DNA of 64,000 bases from Stereum hirsutum FP-91666 SS1 (taxonomy: Eukaryota > Basidiomycota > Agaricomycetes > Russulales > Stereaceae). The number at the start of each line of letters is the position of its first letter. The first letter of the stretch is position 1. The position numbers and the translations under genes are program-made. The DNA is taken from assembly GCF_000264905.1 (NCBI RefSeq), contig NW_006763138.1:1015245-1079244 (forward strand), read 5' to 3'. The notes below the pieces were generated by a model that did no database searches, was not told the DNA's origin, and saw only the letters and a list, made by a program, of their open reading frames with translations. Below are positions 12,257 to 28,200 of this stretch, one piece after another.

Positions 12257-15200
12257 ATGGCAGAAGAAGTCTTTGAACCGAAGACTTTTGCTCGGTTTGA
12301 AAAACGTGATGATTTCGTGAGACTCCAAGACTCACTCCTCGCATTGGAATTCGTCGATGAGGTATCCACAGAGGACAACAGAAGAAGCGACCTAAAACTT
12401 CTGGAGGGCTTGTCAAAGATTGTAAGCTGCATCCTGTACATACAAATGTTTGACGCTTATCCTGTTCCGGGTTACAGTTGGACGAGTATCAAGAACAGTC
12501 ATATCTTCTCGACCCCATCCTGGAGGACCTCGTCACACCGGTTGCAGACAAATTGAGATCACATGCAAGATTTATTGTTACCAATCCGGAGGCTACATAT
12601 AATATCCACAGACTTGAAGTTGTTGCACTTCTGCTTTATCACTATGTCAAGTTCCGTGGCTACAAGAGCATCGGTATGTTGCTGGTCGCTGGTCTCAAGG
12701 CCTGATACTGATCTCCCTTCAGTCAGATTTTTTCCGCACGAAGTCGCGGACTTGTCAATCGCTCTCGATTTTGCGAAGTACCTGAGAGAGCTCAAGTCGA
12801 TCCCGATGAGCATATGGGCACTTCGCTATATTGCTTTGCTCTGGCTTTCTCTCATCTGCCGAATTCCCTTCGATCTCACACAATTCGATGGGTCAGCAAC
12901 CAAAGGAACAACAGCGGCAGATATTGAATCGACCGCCAAACATTATCTCAGTGCGGCGGGTCTCGAACGGGAGGGAGCTGCTGTACTTCTGTCTCGCCTC
13001 TACGTAAGGTAATAGAAACAATACACTCCCCGAGCACTCATGTGTCTGGATCCTGATATCCGAACAGACAAGACACAAATTACCTCCTTCCGACGTTTTT
13101 GCAGTGGTCCGAGGCTTCCGTGAGCGCTGGAAGCGATAGTTTCGATGTATGTTTCTCTCGCGTCTCCCTGCTTAGTGCCTGACTCACATCCCAGATCGCT
13201 AGTCCATCGGTTCTCTTCATACTTTCTGCGAGGTTGTCCAGATCAGCCCATCGGAACTCATTGTGGATCATTTACCACGAATACACGATCTTACCAAATC
13301 GGTGGCACAGAGCTCGTCCTTCACGCACAACGCTGTGCTACGCAAATTACGAGCGAAGCTCCTCACTCGGATTGCTCTGCGACTACTTCCTGCTAGAAGT
13401 ACAACACGGAAACGAGGTCAGCACATAGATATTTGGCCATTAATATTTCCGTATGACTTACATTGTTGCATCAAGGCCGAGCATTGCTAGTGGACAAGCA
13501 CACAGATCAAGAGATTGAGGAGGAGGAATTCGATGTACCAGAAGAAGTTGAAGACGTACTGGGAGAGTTGCTCAGCGCTCTTCAGGATCGCGTAGGAGCC
13601 CTTCTCAACCTAATCAACTGTATTCTCATTCATCAATTGCACAGGATACCGTCGTTCGTTGGTCCGCCGCCAAGGGTGTTGCTCGTATTGCAGAGCGATT
13701 ACCTACAGACTTTGCCAACCAAGTTCTCGACACCGTGACAGGACTATTTTCCATACATTCGCTCGGAGTAGCCAGTCTGTATGATATGCCTGCGATTGCG
13801 GAGGCCACCTGGAACGGAGCCTGCTTAGCTTGTGCAGAAATCGCTCGTAGAAGCCTAGTTCCAGAAGACCAACTCTCTGCAATCGTTGGTTGGATGTCAA
13901 AGGTGCTATACATCTGGTCTAACCTAACAATCGACCACTAACTCAAGCATGGTAGGCGTTGTACTTCGACATCAGGAAGGGGGCCCATTCCATTGGTGCG
14001 AATGTTCGTGACTCCGCAGCTTATGTGCTCTGGTCATTGGCAAGAGCTTTTGATGCCTCTGTCATGCAACCATATGCGAGCACGCTATCGAGAGATCTTG
14101 TCGCTGTCTCTGTCTTCGATCGTGAGGTGCACATCAGACGAGCAGCGAGTGCTGCATTCCAAGAGCACGTTGGACGGATGGTAAGTCTGTTCATTCTAGT
14201 CGATGGTCACATGCGAAGAAGTTTTTTCCAGGGTATCTTCCCTCACGGCATCAACGTTCTGGGTAAAACAGACTTCTTTGCGGTTGGTGTGAGACGAAAC
14301 TCTTTCCTGGTGGCCGCTCCTCAAGTAGCTGAGTATGCTAATCTCTTTCTAAGTTCTACTTATCATTATTATTGCTGATCTCGGATTCGCAGACATGAGG
14401 AGTACCGCCAATCTCTCATCGACCATCTTTTGAACGTGACGGCACGGCACTGGGATCCCGCGATGCGTCAAGTTGGCGCACAGTCTCTGCGCAAGATCTG
14501 CGAGCTTGATCTCGACAACCTAGCCCCTTCTTGTGCACAACGAGCGGTTAGTTACTATGTATTGCTCATTTAACACTGCATTCGCTTGACCCACCGTATT
14601 TCGACAGCATAAACTCTTTCAGTCAACCGATTCGGGCGATTTTCACGGCGCTCTACTCATTCTTACAGAGCTGGCTCACGCCTGTAGAGAATCCTCACTC
14701 CAAAATCACGAAGAACAGAGAGTCAAGGTATGTTATCCCAATACAATCGGTGTTGAATGCATGACTCAAGGTTTCCCTCAGATGTTCAAGTACTTGAATA
14801 GCATCCCCTTCGATGTCATCAAATCTCCTCGTAACGAACTCATCACAGCAGCTTCTTGTCACTTCATTGCCAGCACAATATCCCTCGTCGAGATCCAGCT
14901 GGACAAGAAGTCTTCAGTCCCTCACTGGCGCGAAATCATCAGTGTCGGCTTGAAGCACAGATCTCAGAATGTCCAGGAGGCTGCAGCTTCCGCCCTGGCT
15001 CAAGTGAGCAAGCTGGTGGACTGTTCCGCTGTAGTCGATAGATAAGTCGGTGTGGCACTTCTCCTACATGATGGTCAGGCTGACGTCACTTTATTATATA
15101 CATACATTCGCGATTTTCAGAGCGGCTCACCGTTTGCGCAACAGAGTCTTGCTAAGCTACTCGGGTTGATGGACTACACTTCTTTTTCTCATAGCCTACC

Positions 15201-16818
15201 GAGCGCCATTGATTGCCTCCTGAATAGCGTTGAATCAAAGGTCGGTACAGTACAGGCACTCAGGTTGTAACCTCGCTGAATTTCCGCAGTCTCCGTCGAG
15301 GATGGAGAACGTCGAAGCTCGTCGGAATTGTTATACGTCCATGAATCTGGTTCTGCAGACCATCGTATCCGATCTCCCGAGATGTTGGTATTTTCATATC
15401 AGCGTCGTATCATGTTTACTGACTAGATATCTCAGACATTGAAGCAACCACTGTCCGCCGTATTCTTGACGCATTGTTGAGTGGATTGGAAGACTATACC
15501 ATCGACGAGCGAGGAGACGTCGGGTCCTGGATCCGGATGGCCTGCATCCAAAGCCTGACGCGTATATCCATAACCATCCTCTCTCATGCACAAACAATCC
15601 CAAACTTCCCGGAATACTTCCCTGCAGAGAAGTATCAGGCAGCTATTGCTGGTATCTTGAAGCAGGGAGCGGAACGCCTGGATAACGTACGACAGCAGGC
15701 TGGAGAGAATCTGCTTCTTCTGCTTCAAATCCCGTTGCCGGATGTGCCGGATGCCGAGTCGTGGCGTATGCCAGGCGACAAGCTCATGACGAAGATGTTT
15801 CTCAGGTATTGTTGGCTTTTATATGGAGGAAGGTGGAAATTGACATTAGTTCTAGCGACGACTCAGAGAAAGGGGCATGGAATGACGCTGCTTTGTTGTA
15901 CCCTAAGATTATACGCCTTCTCGCTATTCCAGCCTACCGAAAATCTCTCCTTATGGGGTTATTGATGAGTATCAGCAGTAAGACCGGCAGCACAGTACGT
16001 TTGGCCGCCCCTTCGTCTTCCTTCAGGCTCTGACACAGTGTCTAAGCAACGACCTGCTTCCCATAGTCTGGTGGCGTATGCGAAGGAGCTTCCCATTGAA
16101 TCGACAGAGGACGCTTACGGGAGACTCAACCTGGTGATGGACCTTTTGAACCACGCCCGAAGCAATTTGGGTTCAAATGCGACTGTCATACCGGTGTTGC
16201 AAACGTTCAACGTACTATTGGAGGCGGATGCCTTGGAAGACCTTGCTGATCACGATGATGGCTTGAAGACGTGAGTCCCTGTACACTCTCAGTAATGCAA
16301 ATGCTGATCAATGCTTCAAAGGCTATCCTCACTGCTGAGCATTGCATCCAAGGGCATACCCAAACTCAAGAATGTCAACCGGATCTCCGAGTGCATGAAG
16401 ACGTGAGGATTTCCATTTTGGCAGTGATCGAGTCGTATGTATTGACAATATTGCAGGACTGTGAACCTCACGACTATACCTAAGCTCTATAACACATGTG
16501 TTCAGAGACTTCCAGATTTCTTGTCGCATCAGTATCCCAAGGTAATATTTTTCTCGTCGCCTTCTTCAGTGAAACTGACTTGCCCTTAGATTCGTTCGGA
16601 CACAGCGGAGTATGTTTTCCTGGTTCTTCAAAGCAGAGATCTCGGCAGAGATACAGACGAGGCAGAAGAAACTCTGCTGGAGACTGAATGGTACGTTAGC
16701 TGTCATTTTCAGCAAAACGAGAGCCGTCCTTATCTGAGTATTGTGACACAGGTCCTCCTCCGACGCGCAGCTCTATGAGGCTGGAACAAAGCGGGTGGTC
16801 GAAGCTCTCTTAGCGTAG
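12257..16818 (+). CDS. Tubulin-folding cofactor D (beta-tubulin cofactor D)
   Basis: A large alpha-solenoid protein in many exons. Recognisable segments in order: EDLVTPVADKLRSHARF, YNIHRLEVVALLLYHYVKFR, LRYIALLWLSLICRIPFDL, LLPTFLQWSEASVSAG, SPSELIVDHLPRIHDLT, KLRAKLLTRIALRLLPAR, DTVVRWSAAKGVARIAERLP, GANVRDSAAYVLWSLARAF, TARHWDPAMRQVGAQSLRKI and RLDNVRQQAGENLLLLLQ. The C-terminus ends in YEAGTKRVVEALLA. These are the conserved HEAT/ARM blocks of TBCD, which captures beta-tubulin and assembles alpha/beta-tubulin dimers with cofactors C and E. The exons checked by eye (12257–14550) splice in phase with canonical ends, so the gene looks intact. The start at 12257 gives a normal N-terminus. Confidence 0.92.
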
Positions 16819-17095
16819 ATGATGTTTGATGTATGACATTAAATGTACAATATTTTCGCGACTCCTTTACCCCGGTGGACGTGTAGACGAAATTCTTCTC
16901 AGTCTAGGAACAACTTACGCTTCTTGAACTTAGTGAGCCTGGAGATTGGCTCTAGAATGACGAGAAGGCTGTATTTGGCATCGTGGGAGTTGACGTCGGC
17001 TCGGAAAGTCTGCTGCAGCACAACTGCTCTCTGTTCGTCTCCCGTACTGCCATACACCTCCCCCGTATCCATAACCTTTTCTCAATATTGTCAGT

Positions 17096-19298
<2,203 letters not shown>

Positions 19299-22200
19299 AG
19301 GGTGAATAAAATATGGAATATGGCTTTCGGACGGAAGGAAAGACGAAGACTGTACGGGTGATGGGTGTCGGTGCAGACGGAAGGACGGACTGTTTGATGC
19401 ATGCACGAGATACGTTGCGTTTCCACCATATATATTAGTGAAGTCACGCCTTTTATTCTCCTCCCAATCGAAACATGACATGATATCTTTTCCACCACGA
19501 ACCGCGTGTAATCGACCCGTCGACCCCGAACCTTTTGTTCTCCCGAGCTTCCTTGGACGTCGTGTGGCAAACGACCACCAGTTGACATCTTGCTGCAGCT
19601 TTCGGAAGACAACCTAACTCGGTTTTGTTTAACCGTAAGTCCACCCGCACGACGTTGTGTATTGACCACACGCTTGCTTCTACGACCGGATTCGCAGTTG
19701 GCATATGTGGTCGTGTGGCCACGATTGAAGCCGTCGGGCGTGTGCGCGGAAAGTTCGACATACTGAATGTACCGACACTCAGAAGTCTAGCGCACCCACT
19801 GCTGAATCTTTCTCCAAGGCCTCTCGCTACTCAGTACTCAGTGTCGGTGCCGGGTCAACAGGAACATGTGTCCAGAAGTCCAACTATCTTTATACTTTGT
19901 GAGAGCCGGCTTCAGTACTCAGTCACGGTTGCCCCGCCGTTTGGTAACACTTCGTCGGGGTACGGCGGTTTAAACGGTTGCCGACTCGGACGAACGGTTA
20001 GCGGGCAGTCGACTACTGGCGGGGCCCAGCGTGGAATTACGGGCTAATGATCCAGCCTGACATTTCCAGCATGGCGGGGCCGTAACGCGTTGCATCTTGG
20101 AGGTGCCGATACAGTTGTGTGCAGCGTGGAGTCGGAGTGAGAATAGACTCAGTGGGCATCTTACAGAAACTTCCTGTGGGTTGCTCGCGATGTGGTCGGA
20201 ACATGAGGCCTGAGGCTTTCAAGCTGTCGTTGGAGTGTCTAAAGTGGGCGGTGAGCGCGAGCTCTTGACGGTCTAAATGTCGTGCTCGAATGCATAGAAG
20301 GGCAATGCGGAATCCGAGTCGATGCCACGGGGAATTGGAGTGGAAAGATCATTTTAGACTTTCCACTCACAATCACTGTGCACGTATTCACGATCTGATT
20401 GACTCTTCCGTCCAATTATCTATCAAGTATTACTGAGGTGCTAGTACAGATAAGATCCAGACTGTGACAAGTCCGAAAGTCGTGTTGCATTGACATGGTG
20501 ACTGCTGGCAAGCGCTTCGACTCGCGACTCGCTCCACGATCTCGCTACTTCGGCCAGGCTGGGGAACGATAGTGTTCGCTGCGAAAAATACAATCGATCC
20601 GGATGGTGAGAAGTCAAGTCGGAGTCGGAGCGCTCTGCGGCTCTGCCAGGATGAGTTTAAATTTTTAGAGTCGCAGTAACATGCACATAGTATCAGGATA
20701 TCGGCCTCGATGGTTCCAGTCAAAAGTTATCACGGTCAGATCTTTATCTGGCACGGCGTAACCTGAACGCACTGAACGTTTGAACTCGGACCACGTCGGA
20801 AGGGCATCATTTCGTCGTGCCGATCCACAGCCAAGGACAGTAGTGCAATGGCCCATAGGCATGTAGAGCAGCCACTGGCAGTGGTACTCGCCGGCGTCGA
20901 ACAATCGCGCCTGTGTGAGCAAAGTCGTATCAAGGTGGATAATCGTACTCACAACTCACAACTCTATAGGCAATAGTTAAAGAGCCACCGGACCCTCTCT
21001 TCCTTCCTCACATGAGCAGCTTCTGAATATCTCAGCGGGGCTGTTAGGTGGTGGCTATCTATCTGAGCCTTTCCTGGGCCTGATAAATTTAGAGCACAAC
21101 GTGTGCCGGCCGAGTATCTGTGGTATCAGTATAACAGTATCATTGAAGTAGGCCTAGGACCCATACCCATACCGCGGGCCCGGGTGGATGATCATCGGCC
21201 CAGGGCCTTTCGAGTCCGGTCCAGGACGATGAGCAGCGGATGAGCGAGCGACGCGGCATGAACGTCGAATAACCCATTTTCAGCCATCATTGCCGACCAT
21301 AGCAAACCACGATGCAGACTGAGGATAGAACAGGTTGCATAAAAAGTAAGATCGAATGCCTATTTGATCGGAATTAGAGTTGCGCGTCTTTATGCTGATG
21401 AGCCTGCTGACCATGAACGAGGAGAGGAGGAAGAGAGAAGAGAGGAAGGGCATAAGTAGGCAAACGCGTTGCTGTCCTGTTATCCTTCTGTGCCTCTCAG
21501 AGAACTGCGTAGGCTGAGCACTGATCGTGCCATCGACACGGGGCCGGCTGGTCGTGAATCGGGTGTAGTGAAGGATGTACTGCGACAAGCGACAAACCTG
21601 GACACAAAGTAGTTCGATCATTGGTAATTGATCAGGGCGTTGCGACTCACTCACGGTGTCCCGGAGGAGATCGACAGGAAAGTGCGACTCACAGGCACGC
21701 TGCGTATCAATGCCCGTATGAGAATGCACCGTGCACTAGCACCGTCAGAGACATCTAAGCCTTTTCAAAAACCAAGATCATCTCCGACACGAAATATTCC
21801 GCCGGTAGCCCATGACAGTACTGATACCAGCACCAGCATCATTCGGCGTCCATGACCATCTCAAAACCTTGATATCTGATTCGATGCTTGATGCGGAGGC
21901 GCAAAGATGTGGAGATGCTCCAACTTTCCAACGCGAATGATAGAGCCTGCGTACGCGTGACCATGTTGCAATTGCGTTTCATCCAGCTCCGTGTCGACCT
22001 GGACTGGCGCCCGCGTTGATCCTCGTGTCGGTGCGGCGGTGCCACCAATTTTAAGCTTTGTCTCGGAATCACGAATATGGAAAATTTTTCTTGTGAGTCT
22101 TAAGGGACCATGACTCTGTGCAGGAAAAAGAGCCAGCGTTACTGTGAAAAGAGTCGGAGAACAGATGATAGATAGATACATACATACCAGGACAACAGAA

Positions 22201-22350
22201 GTCCGAGTCTCTATAACCCCAACATCATGTCCGAGATGACAACTTGAAGATATATGGGCCAGCCAGAGTGGCGCTTTGATTCTGACTGGAATCATCCTCG
22301 TGTCTCTGCTACCTTTGTCCTAAAATCACAAACCTGGAAACCTGCCATAA
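19299..22350. other. Gene-poor region, no supported gene
   Basis: About 3 kb after the VMA2 stop with only short, motif-free ORFs on both strands. An 11-nt direct repeat CAGTACTCAGT occurs near 19832 and again about 80 bp later. No transposase or reverse transcriptase motif was visible. Confidence 0.5.
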
Positions 22351-23130
22351 ATAGCCATCAATGATGTCCCAGAACTGAGACTCCAACGGCGCTCTGGATC
22401 CCCTCGTGTCTGAGCCTCCGCTCGACAGTCGAAAGTTCCCAGGAATGAGAACTTCTCGCTCTGGCTTTACAGACTGCAGTCTAGGGAACGTTGATGCGTT
22501 GATGGCTGGCCCGGGTGGCGCGGTCCATGGCCAACTTCCAAGGACGACGCGGATTTCCATTCCAGTCTTATAATAAGTTCCAAACGCGGTGCAGTGTGTA
22601 CAGTACGTCGAAGATGTCCCAAGAATGGGAAGTTCAGGCTTTCGGAGAAGTTGATGGCGAGCCCGGGTGGCGCGGTCCAAGGATGATTTCCATTCTAGTT
22701 CAAGTTCCACTCCAGTCCTAACGTTCTAAACGCGATGGATTAGTACTATGTATCCGCGTGGCGACTCCTCCTCGGCCTCGTGTCGATGCCGTTCACGCTC
22801 AGTGGCCTATACACAGTACTGAAAATGCACTGGCGGTCGTACATAAGGCTGCTGAATGGGAATAAAGCGACGACGAAGGCTCGCGTGTTCATTTGTTGAA
22901 CAAGGATGGTCTGTGTGGCGACTCGTCCTCGGCCTCGTGTGTATGCTCCTTGCACTCGGTGTTCTATACGCAGTAATCCAGGCGTACTTGCTAAATGGGA
23001 ACAAGAGGTGTTCATGTAGAACAGGGATGAACGAAGATGAAAGAAGAAGAAGAAGATGGGCGGGTGGCTCGGTCTCTAAAACTTTTGTCCGTAGGATCAG
23101 TGTGGCGACTTGGCTTCTATTAGCGTGCTT
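22350..23130. repeat. Degenerate tandem repeats, ~155-bp spacing
   Basis: The core GCCCGGGTGGCGCGGTCCA occurs at 22509–22527 and again at 22661–22679, 152 bp apart. Flanking similarity includes ATTTCCATTC and TAAACGCG-type stretches. A second core, GTGGCGACTC followed by TCCTCGGCCTCGTGT, occurs at about 22758 and 22915, 157 bp apart. A decayed version of both cores follows at 23058 and 23100. Small ORFs on both strands here arise from the repeat and show no coding motif. Confidence 0.6.
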
Positions 23131-23424
23131 AAGGGGAACAGCATGAAAACACAGAATGTCACCAGGAGGAAACCTGCATACCAACAATAATGTAAAGAGG
23201 CGCGCGTCAGTCGGAGTCGGAGGAACGAACGAACTTCATCTGTCACTCTAAATCGAAGGCGTCTATCGTCATGCATCATCCATGACTGTGGCAGTAAGCA
23301 GTAAGCAGTATCGCAGAAGGACCGGCGCAGACTCGGAGAGGAGGAACCAACATGTCAATGTGTAGGCGTTGGCGTCAGTGTCAGTATCGCAGAGGGGGCA
23401 ATCAAGGGCCCGGCGGAGACGAAG

Positions 23425-23490
23425 CTAAAGTTAAAGTTAAAGTTAAAGGTGGAGGAGGGTGGAGGTGGAGGTGGAGGTGGAGGTAAAGGT
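23425..23490. repeat. Microsatellites (AAAGTT)n and (GGTGGA)n
   Basis: Four AAAGTT-like units are directly followed by a run of GGTGGA/GGAGGT units. Confidence 0.8.
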
Positions 23491-23509
23491 GTAGGAATAC
23501 CTGTTCCTG

Positions 23510-24290
23510 TTCCGTGTTTCGTCGGTTTGGGAGCACTACCGGGGAGAGATGAGAGATGGGAGGTATATTTAGGATGGGAGGGCAGGGAGGGGCGATAGAT
23601 GACATGCAGGGAGCTATGAGAATGGTATTGGTATGTTTGGCGTCTCGCGTCTCGCGTCTCGCGGTTCTTTGATTTCGTCGGTTTGATTGAGTACTGGGAT
23701 AGCGAAAGATGGGAGGTATATTTAGTAGTATCGTCGGAGGGAAGAAAGGGGATAGATGAGGAGGGTTACATGGAGAGCTACAAGAATGATTGGTCTGATG
23801 TTTCGTGGTCTCGTGATTTCGTTGGTTTCGTGATCTCGTGAATTCGTAGTTTCGTCGGGTTGGGAGCACGGCTGGGGAGAGACGGGAGGTATAATTAGGA
23901 TCAGAGGGAAGGGATGAGGGGAATAGATGGCATGGAGTTTCGTGTTTTCGTGGATTGGCAGTTTGGGAGTATGTACTGACATGGAGAAAGATGGGAGTTG
24001 AGAGATGGGAGCTATAATCAGCATTGTGGTCGGAAGGAAGGGGGAAGGGAGGAGGGAGATAGATGGCATGGTGTTTCATGGTCTCGTCGTTTCGTCGCCT
24101 CGTCGGTTTGGGAGTGCTGGGATGGGGAGAGACGGGAGATATACTTAGGATCGGAGGGAAGGGAGGAGGGGATAGATGCGGCTCGGAGAGTTACAAGAAC
24201 GGTTTGATGTTTCGTGGTTTGGCGTTTGGGCAGTTTGGGAGGGCTTGGCTGGCCACTATGAGAGGTATAACTAATATCATCGGAAGGGAG
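23510..24290. repeat. Second family of degenerate tandem repeats (six units)
   Basis: Six diverged units of about 105–175 bp start at the motif GTCGGTTTGGGAG or close variants, near 23521, 23678, 23853, 23960, 24102 and 24232. Each unit continues with a GGGGAGAGA-type purine tract, a GGAGGTATA-type block, GGAGGGAAGGGAGG and GATAGATG. TTTCGTGGTCTCGT-type filler precedes the next unit. The purine bias makes long stop-free frames on the minus strand, which are not taken as genes. Confidence 0.7.
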
Positions 24291-25272
24291 AAGAAAAGGA
24301 GGAGAAAGGAAGGAGATCATGCTGCAAGTATCGAGAAAGATGTGATGTGATGTGATGTATCACATCATTTCTTTCGTGCCGTTGCGGTAGATGTCGAGGT
24401 CGGGTACGGTGAATGATATATGGACCTGCACAGGCCAGTGATACAAACCTCTCAGGCCGGAAGAATGTACTCAAGACTCCCGGGCCTTGTGTTGCTTGAA
24501 GATGGATTGAGAGGGATGGAGGCGCAGGAAAGATTCCAATCCCGGTGGCGGTGGCGCACTGCAAGTTCATATGGGCACGGAGAATCGTAAGTTGTAACGT
24601 ACATATGTGAGCCTGAGGTCGGATCACGTCCCTCCGAGTCCGAGCTTCTTTATGGGTGTATGGGTGTATGTATACAGTACAATACGGGTGTGGGTCTGGT
24701 GCGGTTTGCACCCATGCATATGGCCATGCGAAAGAAGACAGTGGGGCGGAGTTTACTGTAGTTTGTGTGAGAAATCTGCATTGCTGACAGTTGTGCGGCT
24801 GAAGCTGGCGAAGGCATTGTTCTGGCCTGGACATAGGCCGGAAGGAGGGAAGGCGCTTTGAACGATTGAACCTTGTGGAGGGAATCAACATTGAACGGCC
24901 GGATATGGCGAGTCGAGCGTTGTTGTTGTTGTTGTTGTTATTTGCTTTGTGGATGGCGTTCCATTCGAAGTTCACGGGGGAGACGATCAAAATGAGGTTT
25001 TACACAGGCCGGAGACAACGAGCAGAACACGACAAAGGCGATAATAAAGGGCTCGGATAGATACGTGATTTATCTGTGGTCAGGCGTGGGTGTTCCTGGT
25101 TGCCTCGTGTGGGGGGTGACTTGAGCTCAGGTTGAAGGCGAAACACGTTTTGGCGATGCCGGATATGGGATGGAGGCGTGGGGTAGTGCAACGGAGAATC
25201 GTGTGAAACGGTTTATATGCGGGCAGGCGACCGCCCGGTCGTGGTCTTTTCCTGCATCCCCCTTCGCGAACG
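24291..25272. other. Gene-free sequence upstream of the Tcp11 gene
   Basis: Contains a GATGT repeat folding into a near-palindrome at about 24346–24367 (GATGTGAT…ATCACATC) and a GTT microsatellite near 24921–24941. No supported ORF. The 3' part should hold the Tcp11/Sok1 gene promoter. Confidence 0.45.
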
Positions 25273-28200
25273 ATGGACGACCTGCACCGGCCGCTGTCGA
25301 TACAGACCACGAGAAAGCGCAAGGCGGAGGGCGACGACTGCGAGCCCGGCGCCGACGACCCAAATAAGCTACTCGACCCGCCCCTCAATAATAACAATAT
25401 CCCCACCCCCCGCCTCTCCCTCCACACCGCCGCCACGGCCTGCACCGAGAGCGGCGGGTACACGACCGGCCTCCAAAACTCGCCCCTGCCCTCGCCCGAC
25501 GTCCAGCCATCCAACGAGCCCCGCCCAAAACGTCCCCGTATAGACTCTGTCCCAGCCTCCCCCGCCTCCTCCTCCTCCTCTTCCGCCCACCCGTCCCTCC
25601 TCCCCTCGAAGCCCGCATGGCAGTGGGCCCGCACGCCGACCGGGAGCCGCCTGACCGCACAGGTCCCGCCCCATGGCACCCGCGCACACCTTCCCCTCGC
25701 GAAAGGCCCTCCGAATGCGGTCCCGAGGCTGGTGATCCCCATTGATCCCTCCTCGCCCCATATACCCATCCGCACCCCGCCCATCAACAAGGAGACGTTG
25801 AAGGAGCTCGATCTCGACGCCATCATGCGAAACCCCCAGCTCCGTCCGTTCCTCTCTCTTTCCCTTCATTGAATTTAATCCCACTAACCTCCTATCCTGC
25901 TAATGATATCCCAGGGCACGACTTCCTCTTCGACTCCGGCCTCCAATTCCGCGCCGCCGCCTCCCGCCGTAAACGCGAACAAGCAGAAACCTACTGGCGC
26001 GCCGTCCTCCTCGAACTCGACTCGAACTGCACCTGCGTCTCCTTCGACCTCTCCGGTCGCCCGCACTCCGCCGTCTGCGTCTGTAAGAGACTGCCACTGC
26101 CCCCGCAGGACCCGGTGATCGCGTATCTGCCGGGACGCCACAGGTTGACGTTGCGCATGCCGTCAAGGGTGAAGCCGTTGTTGCATGAGTTGTTGCAGGT
26201 TTTGTTGTCGATTATAAGGCCGCAGACTGCTGCTCCGTCCTCCTCCTCCTCGAATAGCAGCAGCAGCAGTGGAAGCAGTGGAAGCAGCACCCAGTCGTCC
26301 AGTTCGAGCTCGAGCAACAACCCCCAACGAATGCGCCAACTCCACGAACAAGCCCAACGCCTCCGCGCCGTCCTCGACGCAGACCTGATCGACCAAGAGC
26401 TCCGACATGGCTTGTACGACCCCTCGGGCTCCTTCCGCGTCATCGGCGACGTCCTCAAGGCGCACTGTGCCCCCATGCGCGACCAGGCGGTAGACGCCAT
26501 GGTTGCGCTCGCGGGGAAGTGTGCGCCTGGCGGGGGAGGGACGAATAAGGATGCGGTGTGCGCGATGAGGAAGTGTTTTGAGATATTGGAGTTGATGAAG
26601 TTGGTGCGTTTTCTTACCTTTTTGGTTCAGTTTTCGTGTGCAGTTTGATATTTATGGAAGAATGATGGGTGATTAGGATATCGCGAATCACCAGATGCAA
26701 ACCCTGCGTAATTACATCATCCAATCATCCCCCACCTTCGAGCTCAAGACGTTCACTGAGCGGCACCAGCAGTTATCTTCCCCCTCTCCATTATCCTCCT
26801 CATCTCCATTATCCTCCTCCTCGTCTCCATTGTCCTCCTTCTCCTTCTCCTCGTCCCTGTCCTCCTCCTCAGCCACCACCCACCCCACCCACTCCACCCA
26901 CCCCGCCACCCCCTCCCTCCTCCTGCGCACGACGACACCCTGGCTCATGAACGCACACCACTCCCTCCTGCGATCGAACTACATGGTTCCGTTCCCGTCT
27001 ACCTCGCCCTCTGCGTCCAACACCACCACCACCTCCACATTCAACGCCTCCACCTTTAACTCCTCCTCCTCCTCCTCCTCCTCCTCCTCCTCCACCGCCT
27101 TCAAATCGAATTCGCAATCCGGCCCCAAAGCTAAATCCGAATCCGAATCCCCCTCCATAGCTAAATCCCTCCCCTACCCCACCCTCGGCAAACGCACCTC
27201 CATCATCATCTCGACCCTGAAAGCGCTAGTCGATATCATATTCGACCCGCCGTCGCCTGTGCCGTTGTGTGCGATGCCGGTTACTACTACGGTTCCGGCT
27301 AGTCGGGTTGGGAGGGGGGGTGCGGGTGCGGGTGCGAACTCGAACGTTAACGCGAGTTTGAATGTGAATGGGAACGGGAACGGGGCGAACGTGAGCGCGG
27401 TGAACGGGAATGCGAACGGGGGTGTCAATGGTAGTGGGAATCGGAATGTAGATGGGAGCACAAAGGGCAGTGGCACCGAAAGCCGAATAGACATCCACAA
27501 CATAATCCAACAAGTCAAAGGCTACCCCGAAACCCTCTTCCTCGACCATTCCCGCCTCGTCCTCCTCACGCGCGACGCGGCTGACTTGAGCGCGGTGTAT
27601 ATGTTCTTGATGCTTTATCGGCAGTTGATGTTCGTTTCTCCACCTCAACCACCCTCACCGCCACCCCATTCTCTCCCACCTCCAACTTCTGCACCATCTT
27701 CCAACCCTTCTTCCGCACCTCATCCGACGGCGGCAGCGGCGGCGTTTAACACGAATGCGACAGCCGGTGCAGCAGCCAGCGCGCAGAGGCGCGAGATCAT
27801 AATTCCCGAATCTGATCTGAGGAATCTTAAAACGGAGATCTGGGAATTGGGCCCGCAGAATGTGGGGCGGTGTTTTTTGCCGGTCCAAGAGGCGTCATCG
27901 GCGGGTTCTACATCGGCATCGAGGAAAACGCAGGATTCGTCTGTAACGGGGAGGCAGACACAGGGAGAAAACGCTCGGACGCAGATAGTAGGGATCCAGA
28001 AAGATGGGGAAGGTACGAGGAAGGAAGCATCCACGTCGACGTCGAGAACGGAAAAAGAAGAGGAACATGCCAGGAAGGAAAAAGAGAGGTGGAGTGCGGG
28101 GGTTAGGGCTGTGGTTTTGCAGGTTACGGCGCGGGCGAGCGAGGCGAGGAGGGGGATGTGGGTTGGGTCTGCGTCCTCTGCGTCGTCGTCCTCTTCCTCC

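Noticed and set aside
19800..20040. Possible solo LTR bounded by CAGTACTCAGT copies
   Set aside because: The direct repeat is only 11 nt with about 80 bp between copies. No TG…CA ends, primer-binding site or polypurine tract could be placed.
22856..23146. Small ORF with a hydrophobic segment (VWRLVLGLVCMLLALGVLY)
   Set aside because: It coincides with one copy of the ~155-bp repeat; the sister copy does not keep the frame.
23402..24990. Minus-strand ORFs of 225 and 237 codons in the repeat region
   Set aside because: The first is a readout of the degenerate repeat units, giving recurring His/Pro/Ser-rich peptides. The second has no motif and no splice support.
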